DNA from: an uncultured Bacteroides sp.
Lineage (GTDB): Bacteria > Bacteroidota > Bacteroidia > Bacteroidales > Bacteroidaceae
Direction: 5' to 3'
NCBI RefSeq assembly: GCF_949298305.1
Contig: NZ_CASFWU010000061.1
Span: forward strand, 1 to 34,998
DNA length: 34,998 nt
Shown one piece after another: positions 7,635-15,267 of the stretch. Both the position numbers and the translations under genes were made by a program. Numbering within the stretch: the first letter of the stretch is position 1; each line of letters begins with the position of its first letter. The notes beneath the pieces are model-generated. The model had not been told where the DNA came from and did not search any database. It worked only from the letters and a program-made list of their open reading frames with translations.

Positions 7635-8723
7635 TTATTCGTCCACTTGCAGGACGAATTTCGTACACGTGCTGGCACCGACAAATCCCAGTCCGCCCGA
7701 TACGTTGCTGGGGATGCTGACGGCCTCCATCAATACGCCATCGTAGTCGTCATCTTCCATCGTATTCAGAGCTTTCAGATAGCGGTATTGCTCTTCGTTG
7801 AGGCTGTAGATGCTGACGGTGATGGTCTGGCTGTCGTGGTAGTCGATGTAGTTGAAAACCCATGGAGGTGTATTCTCGTAGACGGGTGTGTAGACCTTCA
7901 GTGTGGCCGAGGCGTCGGTAAACCGACTGTCGGTGAACAGGTTGTATCTGTTCTCTATGGAAGGGAACAGTTCGTTCTCCTCGTCGTTGTAGTTGTGCGG
8001 ACGACCGTCGGTCAGGATGACATCCTCGCGGTTGATGATTTTGGTTGTCGGCACGGAAATCAGCAAGGTGTCCCGCTGCTCTTTGGTGAGATTCCCTTCG
8101 GCATCGTAGTCATAAGCCCAGTAAGTCACCTGTTGCCGCAGTTCGTGGGCAATGTCCAGCCGGTAGTAGTTCTTTTCGCCGGGCAGGTCTTTCAGGGTGA
8201 TTTTGTACCGGCGGTGAAGCACGTCTCCCTGGTATTCGCGCAGGTAGGCCAGGGCCGTATCCACTTGCAGGCTTTCGACGGGGCGGGGGACGGTGGTCTC
8301 CGCACTGACGTGGTAGGCCCCGTTTTCGGCTATTGCCTCCAGGCGGATGCGGTCGCCCGGGTGCAGCTCGGAGGTGATGCGGAACTTCTTGAAGTGGACA
8401 TTGCGCAGCAGTTGCTCGAACTGTTCGTCGTCTATGGTTCCTTTCAGGTCGCTGTACAATTCTTCGGGCGAAATCTCTTCGGGCGTCTCCGCGGATTTCC
8501 CATTAATATATAAGGTAAGGCTGCCTTGGCTTACCCGCCCGATGCGGTTACCTTCGCTCAGGTGCAGGTAGGCATAGTTCTCCTTTTCGCCGACGTTGAG
8601 CTGGGCGTTCAGTATCAGTTGGGGCGAGTATATCTGTTCGTTGTAGGGTATCTCGTTGGTACAAGCCGCCAGCGCGATGCAGGCCGCCAGCAGGGTTTGC
8701 AGTATGTAGGGGATACGTTTCAT
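7635..8723 (-). CDS. DUF4249 family lipoprotein, partner of the TonB-dependent transducer
   Basis: A 362-residue predicted outer-membrane-associated lipoprotein: signal peptide with lipobox LALAAC (Cys21), then a beta-rich domain (SPQLILNAQLNVGEKENYAYLHLSEGN...; SLTLYINGK) matching DUF4249, a family found downstream of TonB-dependent receptors in Bacteroidetes. It starts 20 bp after the receptor stop, so the two are surely co-transcribed. By analogy with SusD it could be a surface or periplasmic ligand-binding partner of the receptor. That role is inferred from position only. The substrate is unknown. Confidence 0.82.
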   Translation of the reverse strand: MKRIPYILQTLLAACIALAACTNEIPYNEQIYSPQLILNAQLNVGEKENYAYLHLSEGNRIGRVSQGSLTLYINGKSAETPEEISPEELYSDLKGTIDDEQFEQLLRNVHFKKFRITSELHPGDRIRLEAIAENGAYHVSAETTVPRPVESLQVDTALAYLREYQGDVLHRRYKITLKDLPGEKNYYRLDIAHELRQQVTYWAYDYDAEGNLTKEQRDTLLISVPTTKIINREDVILTDGRPHNYNDEENELFPSIENRYNLFTDSRFTDASATLKVYTPVYENTPPWVFNYIDYHDSQTITVSIYSLNEEQYRYLKALNTMEDDDYDGVLMEAVSIPSNVSGGLGFVGASTCTKFVLQVDE

Positions 8724-8743
8724 ATTCTTTGTTTCTTTAGAGG

Positions 8744-11464
8744 TTAGAATCTGTATGTATAGCTCACCGAAGGTATCAGCGGCAGGATGGTCAGCTTCTT
8801 GATGGTGGTCTTTGTCTCTTGTGTGATGCTCTCTCCGGGACCGTATCCGTTATAGACGTCTTTTTGCTCGGCGTACACGATGTTGGGGTTCATGGCGTTG
8901 TAGAGGTTGTAGACACTGATGTTCCACGTCCGCATGCCGTGTTTGGTCTTCTTGTTGAAGTTGATGCCTACATTCAGGCGGTGGGTGGGCGGAAGCCGGT
9001 AATTGTTGCGGTGGGAGATGTAGCTCTCCTGGCTGACACTTCCGTCGGGCTTGACGACGATGGTCTGCCGTTCGGGCACGGTGATGTAGCCGCCGATGTA
9101 GAATATCCACGAGGCGCCCACGTCGATGCGGTCGCTGAACTTGTGGTTCAGGCAGAGGTTCACGCTGTGACGGCGGTCGTACTTGTGCGGGAACCATTGT
9201 CCCTGGCTGATGCTGCCGTCCTTGAAGCGGCGTTCGCTCTTGGAGAGGGTGTACGAAATCCAGCCCGTCGTCTTGCCCACCGTGCGCTGCACCATGACTT
9301 CCAGGCCGTAGCAGCGTCCTTCGCCCATCTCAACCTTCTCTTCCCAGTAGGTGGAGTTGCCGAAGAAGGAGACGCCGTCCTGATACTCCAGGATGTGGCG
9401 CATCTGCTTGTAGTAGCCCTCTGCCGAGAACTCCCACCCCGGCAGGCCGTCGTAGTAGAGCCCGGCGGCATATTGGTTGGAGTACATGGGCCGTATGTTG
9501 CGGGTGATGGGCACCCACAGGTCGGTGGGCATGGACAGGGGAGTGGACGAGAGCAGGTGTACGTATTGCGCCATGTGGGCGTACGAGGCCTTGGCCGCCA
9601 GTCCGCTGCCCAGGTCGTAGCGCAGGGAGGCGCGGGGCTGTGCCGACAGGTAGCTCTTGCCCTGCGTGTGGAAGAGAGTGAGGCGCCCTCCCCAGTTCAA
9701 GGTGAGGCGGTCGGTCAGTTCCCAGTCGTCCTCGGCATAGAGAGAGGCCTCGAAGCCCCGTTGTGCCTGGTTGACGCTGGTGTGGTAGGTGGTGTCGTGC
9801 GGTGCGGTGGAGGTGCCGGTGCTGCCTTCGCGGGCGGTGGAGATGCCGGGGCTGAACAGGTGGTGGATGAACTCCGTGCCGAATCGCACGCGGTGGGTCG
9901 TAGAGGGGGTGTAGTCAAAGTCCATGCGGGCGCTCCAGTCGCGTATGCCCGAATGGAAGCTCGAGGTATAGGTCTGTTTCTCCAGCGTGGTGCCGTTCTG
10001 CACTTTCCGCTCCTCGTTGTTCTCTTTCAGTGTCATGCGATATTCGTTGTAGGACACGGTGGCGTTGCCGAACAGCTTGGGACCGAACACATAGTTCCAG
10101 CGGGCATAGCCGATGAGGTTGCCCCAGTTCAGGCGGGCCTTGCTGCCGTAATGCTGCTGCGGGGAGGATGAGGGCTCGGCCGGTCGGGAGTCGCTGTAGT
10201 AGTGGTAGTGGTCCTTGCCGTGGTAGAAGCCCAGGAAGAGGCGGCTGCGGTCGTTGAACTTGTGGTTCAGCTTGGCGTTGAGGTCATAGAAGTAGTAGTT
10301 GTAGCGGTCGGTATCCGTGTTGCTGCCCCAGTTCTCGGTGCTTTTCACCGCGGTGTTGAAGAAGGCGGTGGGCATGAAGCGTCCGCTCAGCGAGAAGGAG
10401 GTCTTGCCCTTGCGGATGGGACCTTCGATGTGCAGCTTGTCCGTCAGCGAGCCGATGCTCAGTGAACCGTGATACTCGTGCAGGTCGCCGTCGTTGGTGC
10501 GCACGTCGACGATGGACGACAGGCGGCCGCCGTAGCGGGCAGGAAAACTGCTCTTGAAGAGGGTGACGTTCTTCACCGCCTCGGGCGTAAAGACCGAGAA
10601 GATGCCCATCAGGTGGTCGGCGTTGTAGACGGGGATGCCGTCCAGCATCACCAAGTTCTGGTCGGGCGTACCGCCACGCACATACATGCCGGCGAATCCC
10701 TCCATGCCGGCCTGCACGCCGGGCATCAGTTGCAGCGTCTTCAGCACGTCGGCCTCGCCCAGGATGGAGGGCGTGTGACGTATCTGGGTGATGGGGATGT
10801 CGTGCGAGCCCGTGTTGGCCGACCCGATGCCCGCTTCCTTGCGCGGCGAGGTGACGACCACCTCCTGCAGTTCGACGTTGCCGGACAACTGTACGTTGAT
10901 GACCGTGTCGCACGTCAGGACAAAGCGGCTCTGCTGCGGACGGAAGCCCAGATAGGAAAACGTCAGGCTGACCTCTCCTTCGGGGAGGGTCAGCGAGTAG
11001 AGGCCGAAGGTGTTGGCAGAGGTGCCGGTGGCATAGCGGCCTTCGGTGACGTTGGCGCCGATGAGGGTCTCTGCCGACCCCCGCTCGGTGACGCAGCCGC
11101 TGATGGTGAATCGGCGGCGTTCCTTCTTCTTGGGCATTTCGCGCCTGCGCAACACGATGTGCTTCCCGTTGATACTGAATTCCACCGGCTGGTCGCGGAA
11201 GGCCTGCTCCAGCAGTTCGCCGATGGTGAGCTGCTTTACTTGCAGGCTGATGCGTCCGTTCAGCCGGACTTCCTCGCCGTAGACGAAGGTGTAGCCGGTG
11301 GAGTTTTCCAGTTGCTTCACCAGGCTCTCCAGGGTGGCGTTGCGTATTTCCATGGTCAGCCTGGCGTCGGGATTCTGCGCCTGCGCCTGGCTGTTCAGCA
11401 GAACCACGCACACCAGGAGCAAGGTCCTGATGTGGTGGCGTTGAAAGAGATCAGATAAAATCAT
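8744..11464 (-). CDS. TonB-dependent outer-membrane transducer with N-terminal STN domain (FecA-like)
   Basis: A 906-residue outer-membrane receptor. Order of parts: signal peptide (1 to about 30, ending NSQAQAQ); an STN/secretin-like signalling domain (about 36-108, LESLVKQLENSTGYTFVYGEEV... and DQPVEFSINGKHIVLRR); a carboxypeptidase-regulatory-like beta domain (about 119-200, ISGCVTERGSAETLIGANV); a plug domain (about 222-335, with MYVRGGTPDQNLVMLDGIPVYN as the hallmark); then a 22-strand-type barrel ending in SYTYRF with a C-terminal Phe. The STN domain means it can signal to the FecR anti-sigma encoded immediately upstream (46 bp gap). Ligand unknown. No iron-siderophore specificity can be read from sequence. 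Confidence 0.92.
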   Translation of the reverse strand: MILSDLFQRHHIRTLLLVCVVLLNSQAQAQNPDARLTMEIRNATLESLVKQLENSTGYTFVYGEEVRLNGRISLQVKQLTIGELLEQAFRDQPVEFSINGKHIVLRRREMPKKKERRRFTISGCVTERGSAETLIGANVTEGRYATGTSANTFGLYSLTLPEGEVSLTFSYLGFRPQQSRFVLTCDTVINVQLSGNVELQEVVVTSPRKEAGIGSANTGSHDIPITQIRHTPSILGEADVLKTLQLMPGVQAGMEGFAGMYVRGGTPDQNLVMLDGIPVYNADHLMGIFSVFTPEAVKNVTLFKSSFPARYGGRLSSIVDVRTNDGDLHEYHGSLSIGSLTDKLHIEGPIRKGKTSFSLSGRFMPTAFFNTAVKSTENWGSNTDTDRYNYYFYDLNAKLNHKFNDRSRLFLGFYHGKDHYHYYSDSRPAEPSSSPQQHYGSKARLNWGNLIGYARWNYVFGPKLFGNATVSYNEYRMTLKENNEERKVQNGTTLEKQTYTSSFHSGIRDWSARMDFDYTPSTTHRVRFGTEFIHHLFSPGISTAREGSTGTSTAPHDTTYHTSVNQAQRGFEASLYAEDDWELTDRLTLNWGGRLTLFHTQGKSYLSAQPRASLRYDLGSGLAAKASYAHMAQYVHLLSSTPLSMPTDLWVPITRNIRPMYSNQYAAGLYYDGLPGWEFSAEGYYKQMRHILEYQDGVSFFGNSTYWEEKVEMGEGRCYGLEVMVQRTVGKTTGWISYTLSKSERRFKDGSISQGQWFPHKYDRRHSVNLCLNHKFSDRIDVGASWIFYIGGYITVPERQTIVVKPDGSVSQESYISHRNNYRLPPTHRLNVGINFNKKTKHGMRTWNISVYNLYNAMNPNIVYAEQKDVYNGYGPGESITQETKTTIKKLTILPLIPSVSYTYRF

Positions 11465-11510
11465 AGCGTTTGGGTTTGGTTTATGGGTTCATGTATGATG
11501 GTCTTTCGGT

Positions 11511-12386
11511 TTACTCCGTCTGCCGGGGGCTGATGACGATGGTCCCGCCCTCGTCGCGGTAGCCGAAGCGGCCTGCCTCCTGCAGCACGTCGAGTATCTC
11601 CGTCAGGCTTTCGTTGCTGCCGAAGGTGGCGGTGAGGCGGTACGCGGCCAGTTGCGCACTCTCGATGCGGACGGGCGTGCGGAAGGCGTTGGACAGCTGC
11701 CGCGCAATCTCCTGCAACGTCTGCCGGCGGAAGAGAAAGACGCCTTGGCTCCAGGCAATCTCGTCACCGGCAGCCGGACAGGCTTCCTGTCTCAGCGAGC
11801 CCGTGCGGCGGTTGTAGACGGCCGCCTCGTTGGGGCGCAGTATTAGCCGCTCCTTGCCGCCGCCGGCACTGACGGCCACCGAGCCTTCCAGCAGGGTCGT
11901 CCTCGCCTCGGTGTCGGCGGGATAGGCTTCCACGTTGAAATGCGTGCCCAGTACCCGCACCTCCATTCCGCCGGCCTCCACGGTGAAAGGCCGCCGGGCG
12001 TCCTTGCTCACCCGGAAGCAGGCCTCGCCCTGCAGGCTGACGTCGCGGCGGTCGCGCCGGAAACGTTCGGGACAGGTGAGCGACGAATAGCGGTTCAGCG
12101 TCACCTCCGTACCGTCGGGCAGCGTCAGGCTGCGTACTTCGGCCAGGGTGGAGAACGTCTGCGTGGGCACGGGGCGCAGGGCCTCGTAGGCTGTCCATCC
12201 GGCCACGAAGAGCAGGACGGCGGCAGCCGCCCCGCCCAGCCAGCGGTAGAGGCGGCGGCGCCTGTGAGCCTTCAGGAAGACTCGCTCCTCCAGTATCTTC
12301 CAGCTGTTTTCGGCCGAATACCGTCCCCGCGGTGAGCGGGTGGAGCGTGCCAGACGGTCGAGCAGGTTGTCAAACGGGTCGTTCAT
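11511..12386 (-). CDS. FecR-family anti-sigma factor
   Basis: A 291-residue single-pass inner-membrane protein that would hold the ECF sigma factor inactive until the STN-domain receptor signals. The N-terminal cytoplasmic part (1-47) is basic. A transmembrane helix lies at about 48-68 (RWLGGAAAAVLLFVAGWTA). The periplasmic FecR domain (about 78-175) shows RSLTLPDGTEVTLNRYSSL and FTVEAGGMEVRVLGTHFNVEAY. A C-terminal DUF4974/STN-like domain (about 225-290) ends GYRDEGGTIVISP. ATG 12386 is preferred over the upstream in-frame start at 12473 because AGGAG lies 9 bases before it. Confidence 0.9.
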   Translation of the reverse strand: MNDPFDNLLDRLARSTRSPRGRYSAENSWKILEERVFLKAHRRRRLYRWLGGAAAAVLLFVAGWTAYEALRPVPTQTFSTLAEVRSLTLPDGTEVTLNRYSSLTCPERFRRDRRDVSLQGEACFRVSKDARRPFTVEAGGMEVRVLGTHFNVEAYPADTEARTTLLEGSVAVSAGGGKERLILRPNEAAVYNRRTGSLRQEACPAAGDEIAWSQGVFLFRRQTLQEIARQLSNAFRTPVRIESAQLAAYRLTATFGSNESLTEILDVLQEAGRFGYRDEGGTIVISPRQTE

Positions 12387-12492
12387 TATTTTTCTCCTTT
12401 TTTCTATGAAGACAGGCGTGCCGCCCGCATTCCCTACTCCATGCCCGATAAAATAATAGCCCGGCCGGGACATGGACTCCCGTTCCCGGGGT

Positions 12493-12918
12493 TTACCTCC
12501 TTCCTTTCGGCTTCAACTTGATCATCAGCTGCGTGCTTTGCGCCTTCTTGTCCTTGGGGGTACACACCAGGCGCAGGGTGCTCTGCTTGGCGATGCGTTC
12601 GGGATAGATCTTGACGCGCACCTTGGCCGACTTCTTCTTGGCGGGGATGACGACCTTCTTTGTGTCGATGCTGAACACCGGCTTCTTGCCGGGGGTGGTC
12701 ACTCCCTCTACCGTCACTTCGCGGTCCCGGTCCTGCTTGTCGGCCGCTATGATTTTCACGTCGAATTCCTCGGTGTTCTTCTCCGGGCTGAACGCATATT
12801 CGATGCTGCGCTTCTCGAAGCCTACATATTCTTTCGGGTAGTTTGAATTTTTGTCGCACGAGGCGAGGACGGCCAGCAGCATCCATGCTCCGGCCATCAG
12901 TCTGGCGGTTGTTTTCAT
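12493..12918 (-). CDS. Small lipoprotein of unknown function inside the sigma/anti-sigma operon
   Basis: A 141-residue protein with a signal peptide and lipobox AVLASC (Cys21). The mature part is beta-rich and very lysine-rich: YVGFEKRSIEYAFSPEKNTEEFDVKI, then VFSIDTKKVVIPAKKKSAKVRVKIYPER, then a final strand pair ending IKLKPKGRR. This resembles a single immunoglobulin-like domain of the kind seen in DUF4843 or DUF1735 lipoproteins. I cannot assign a family. It sits between the sigma factor and FecR genes, where normally no gene is found. ATG 12918 is chosen as the start of the signal peptide. Confidence 0.7.
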   Translation of the reverse strand: MKTTARLMAGAWMLLAVLASCDKNSNYPKEYVGFEKRSIEYAFSPEKNTEEFDVKIIAADKQDRDREVTVEGVTTPGKKPVFSIDTKKVVIPAKKKSAKVRVKIYPERIAKQSTLRLVCTPKDKKAQSTQLMIKLKPKGRR

Positions 12919-13018
12919 GTTGACAATTCGTTTAGTAAAAGAAACAATCAGTTTGTAAGTCAATAATCAGTGAGTCCGGTTTCTCGTTCAGGTTTATATA
13001 AACTGTTTGCTATAAAGA

Positions 13019-13042
13019 CGGCGGGGGGAACGCTTTCCCCTA
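13019..13042. repeat. Small hairpin between sigma factor and lipoprotein genes
   Basis: GGGGAA...TTCCCC, a 6-bp stem with a four-base loop (CGCT), lies in the 176-bp gap between the two genes. No T-run follows on either strand, so it is not a clear terminator. It could shape processing of the operon transcript. Confidence 0.3.
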
Positions 13043-13094
13043 CGGGTGGAATGATAATAAAAGTTAATGGGGACGGATGCCCTCTGCCGGCGGC

Positions 13095-13634
13095 TTAGAG
13101 CAGCATCTCCTTGAGCCGGGCGGTGGCCTTTTGCAGCTGGGCGTCCACGGTCTTCACGCTGATGCCCAGTTCCTCGGCCACCTGCGCGTAGCTCTGCCGT
13201 TCCTCGCGGATGCGGACAAAGACCTCGCGGCAGCGGGGCGGCAGGCGGTCCAGCGCCTTGACGTAGCGGGCAAACAGCTCCTCGCCAATCAGTTCCTCTT
13301 CGGGCGAGGAGTCGTCGGCGGCGGGGTCGGGCAGGGTTTCCGTCAGCAGGGAGTTGCGCCGATTCTCCTGCTCCAGGTGGTTGAGCGAGGCGTTGCGGGT
13401 CAGTATGAAGCAATAGTCCTCGATGTTGTTCACGTCCGTCAGGCGGTCGCGCAGTTGCCAGAGGCGCATAAACACGTCCAGCACAATCTCCTGCGCCCCG
13501 TCTTCGTCCTTCACGTAGTAGTAGGCGATGCGGAACAGACGGTCGTAGGTCAGGTCGTAGAACCCCCTGAAGGCCTGTTCGGAGTCCTCCTCTTTCATCT
13601 GTCTCAAATAGCGTCTGACTTCCTGTTCGGTCAT
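13095..13634 (-). CDS. ECF-type RNA polymerase sigma-70 factor (FecI-like)
   Basis: A 179-residue sigma factor. Region 2 (about 20-90) contains FRGFYDLTYDRLFRIAYYYVKDEDGAQEIVLDVFMRLWQLRD. Region 4 (about 125-179) contains LDRLPPRCREVFVRIREERQSYAQVAEELGISVKTVDAQLQKATARLKEML, with the helix-turn-helix. It is the first gene of a leftward cluster with a lipoprotein, FecR, the STN-domain receptor and DUF4249, so it probably directs transcription of receptor and DUF4249 when released by FecR. A -7 box lies 23 bases upstream. Confidence 0.93.
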   Translation of the reverse strand: MTEQEVRRYLRQMKEEDSEQAFRGFYDLTYDRLFRIAYYYVKDEDGAQEIVLDVFMRLWQLRDRLTDVNNIEDYCFILTRNASLNHLEQENRRNSLLTETLPDPAADDSSPEEELIGEELFARYVKALDRLPPRCREVFVRIREERQSYAQVAEELGISVKTVDAQLQKATARLKEMLL

Positions 13635-13656
13635 GGTTCGGTCGTTGCGTTCACGG

Positions 13657-13664
13657 CAAAGTTA
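13657..13664 (-). promoter_or_regulatory. -7 promoter element of the ECF sigma gene
   Basis: The reverse strand reads TAACTTTG (TAnnTTTG) 23 bases upstream of the sigma ATG. There is no clear -33 TTTG. Confidence 0.5.
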
Positions 13665-13729
13665 GTTTATTCTCGTATAGTTGGACGTGCGTCCTGCCGA
13701 AAAACTGCAAGACACCCCGGTTTTTATTT

Positions 13730-14059
13730 CCCGGAAAGCCGGACTTCGCCTCCCGGATGCCCCGTCCTCGGCCCTGCCGCGTCTCCGCCTTTGCCCGCCT
13801 CATGCAGCACCTTAACCCGGTTCTTCCGCCACCTTTGCCTGCCTGAAGTCCTACCTTAGCTATCATTAAAAGCCTTTTATCTGAAAATTAAAAGCCTTTT
13901 AATTGATAAATGAAAGCCTTTTAATTGATAAATAAAAGCCTTTTAATTTTCGGATAAAAGGCTTTCAATTGATACAAAGGTAGCGCAGAAGGCAGGCCAA
14001 GATGGCGCAGGAGGCTGGCCAAGATGGCGGGTAAGGCAGGTTAAAATGGCGGGTAAGGC
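13730..14059. repeat. 22-bp periodic degenerate repeat array (copy 2)
   Basis: This array fills nearly the whole gap between the sigma factor and lacI. AT-rich units with core AAAAGCCTTTTAAT have GCC/GGC centres at 13873, 13895, 13917, 13939 and 13961. GC-rich units follow in the same register (AGATGGCG or AAATGGCG with GGC centres at 14005, 14027 and 14049). To the left, ACCTT recurs at 13809, 13831 and 13853, and CCCGGA at 13730 and 13752, also 22 bp apart. The right end reaches the lacI stop codon. The region 13827-13980 aligns with the reverse strand of the array at 1345-1498. Confidence 0.88.
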
Positions 14060-14062
14060 GGG

Positions 14063-15088
14063 TCAGGGCCGTGCCTGCTTCATGCTGCTCTCCCTGATTT
14101 GCAGCGAAGTGGGTATCACCACCTGGCGGATGGTGCAGTCGCCTCGCAGCTGGTCTATCAGCAGGCGGCAGGCGGCCTCGCCCATGCGGTAGGTCTGGTG
14201 GCACACGGCGGAGAGCTTGGGCTGCACGTAGTTGGCGTGCTGCTCGTCGGTGTAGCCTATGAGGGCCACGTCCTGCGGGATGCTGAGGCCGCGGCTTCTG
14301 ATGACTTCCATGGCGGCGAAGGCCAGGGTGTCGTTCATGGCCAGGATGGCATCGGGCGGATGGGGCAGGGAGAGCAGTTCTTCGGTGGCCTTCTTGCCCT
14401 CTTCGTAGTCTATCTTGCGGCAGACGACCAGCTCCTTCTCGATGGGGATGTGACGCTCGCGCAGGGCTTCCAGGTAGCCGTGCTTGCGGCGGCGGACGAT
14501 GTCCAGGTGGTTGGCGCCGCCTATGAAGGCCACGCGGCGGCTTCCGCTATCCAGCAGATGGAGGGTGGCGGCGTAGGCGGACTGTTCGCCGTCGGCAATG
14601 ACGGTGGAGAAGCGTTGGGGCAGGCAGACGCGGTCGAAGAGAATGAGCGGCATGTTGATGTCCGACAGGGCCTCCCAGTGGGCGTAGTCGGTGGTCTCCT
14701 GCGAGAGGCAGGCGATGATGCCCTCCACGCGCATGTTCACCAGGTTTTCGATGTTGCGCTTCTCGTGCTCGCAGGACTCGTGCGAGGTGGTGATGATGAC
14801 GAAGTAGCCGGCATCTACGGCGGTGTCTTCGATGCCGCTCAGGATGGAGGAGAAGAAGTGGGTGACGATGTCCGGCACGATGACGCCGATGATGCGGGGC
14901 GCGTTCTTGCGCAGGCTCATGGCGAAGGGGTTGGGGCGGTAGTTCATCTCGTGTGCCAGGGCCTTGGCCCGCTCGCACAGGGAGCGGCTGATTTCGGGGC
15001 TGTCCTTCAGAGCCCTCGACACGGTGGGGACTGACACGCCCAGCACGCGGGCCAGGTCTTTCAGGGAGGTATGCTTGGGTTGCGTCAT
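14063..15088 (-). CDS. LacI-family transcriptional regulator
   Basis: A 341-residue LacI/GalR regulator. The N-terminal helix-turn-helix is TSLKDLARVLGVSVPTVSRALKDSPEIS (about 6-33), with hinge MNYRPNPFAMSLRKN. The periplasmic-binding-protein-like sensor domain follows (RIIGVIVPDIVTHFFSSILSGIED through GYTDEQHANYVQPKLSAVCH). ATG 15088 begins the DNA-binding domain; the in-frame extension to 15250 runs through the divergent promoter and is not believed. It is divergent from the aldo/keto reductase operon and is its likely regulator. Its C-terminal codons lie at the very edge of the 22-bp array. Confidence 0.92.
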   Translation of the reverse strand: MTQPKHTSLKDLARVLGVSVPTVSRALKDSPEISRSLCERAKALAHEMNYRPNPFAMSLRKNAPRIIGVIVPDIVTHFFSSILSGIEDTAVDAGYFVIITTSHESCEHEKRNIENLVNMRVEGIIACLSQETTDYAHWEALSDINMPLILFDRVCLPQRFSTVIADGEQSAYAATLHLLDSGSRRVAFIGGANHLDIVRRRKHGYLEALRERHIPIEKELVVCRKIDYEEGKKATEELLSLPHPPDAILAMNDTLAFAAMEVIRSRGLSIPQDVALIGYTDEQHANYVQPKLSAVCHQTYRMGEAACRLLIDQLRGDCTIRQVVIPTSLQIRESSMKQARP

Positions 15089-15166
15089 GGCAGTGGGTCT
15101 TTGGTGAATGGCCTTGCAAAGAAAGCACTTTCTGCGGATATAGGCGCAGGCGGGACGACAAAATTT

Positions 15167-15185
15167 GTTACGTAAACCGTTACGT
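15167..15185. promoter_or_regulatory. Possible LacI-type operator sites
   Basis: Two direct copies of GTTACGT (15167-15173 and 15179-15185), 12 bp apart, the first inside the palindrome TTACGTAA. They lie in the gap between divergent lacI and aldo/keto reductase genes. The complement CGTAAC recurs at 15242-15247, just before the reductase start. Their role is inferred from position. Confidence 0.4.
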
Positions 15186-15229
15186 GCATTTTCGGCGTGT
15201 CCGGCGGACAGCCTGCCGCCCGGGGGGCT

Positions 15230-15237
15230 TATCTTTG
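15230..15237 (+). promoter_or_regulatory. -7 promoter element of the aldo/keto reductase operon
   Basis: TATCTTTG (TAnnTTTG) lies 30 bases before the reductase ATG, giving a leader of about 24 bases. The usual -33 TTTG is absent. Confidence 0.55.
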
Positions 15238-15267
15238 TCTGCGTAACCATTTAAACAAAGAAAGACT

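Noticed and set aside
8819..11458. Long + strand open frames opposite the TonB-receptor gene
   Set aside because: They are antisense shadows of GC-rich coding sequence. The reverse-strand receptor has clear domains from end to end.
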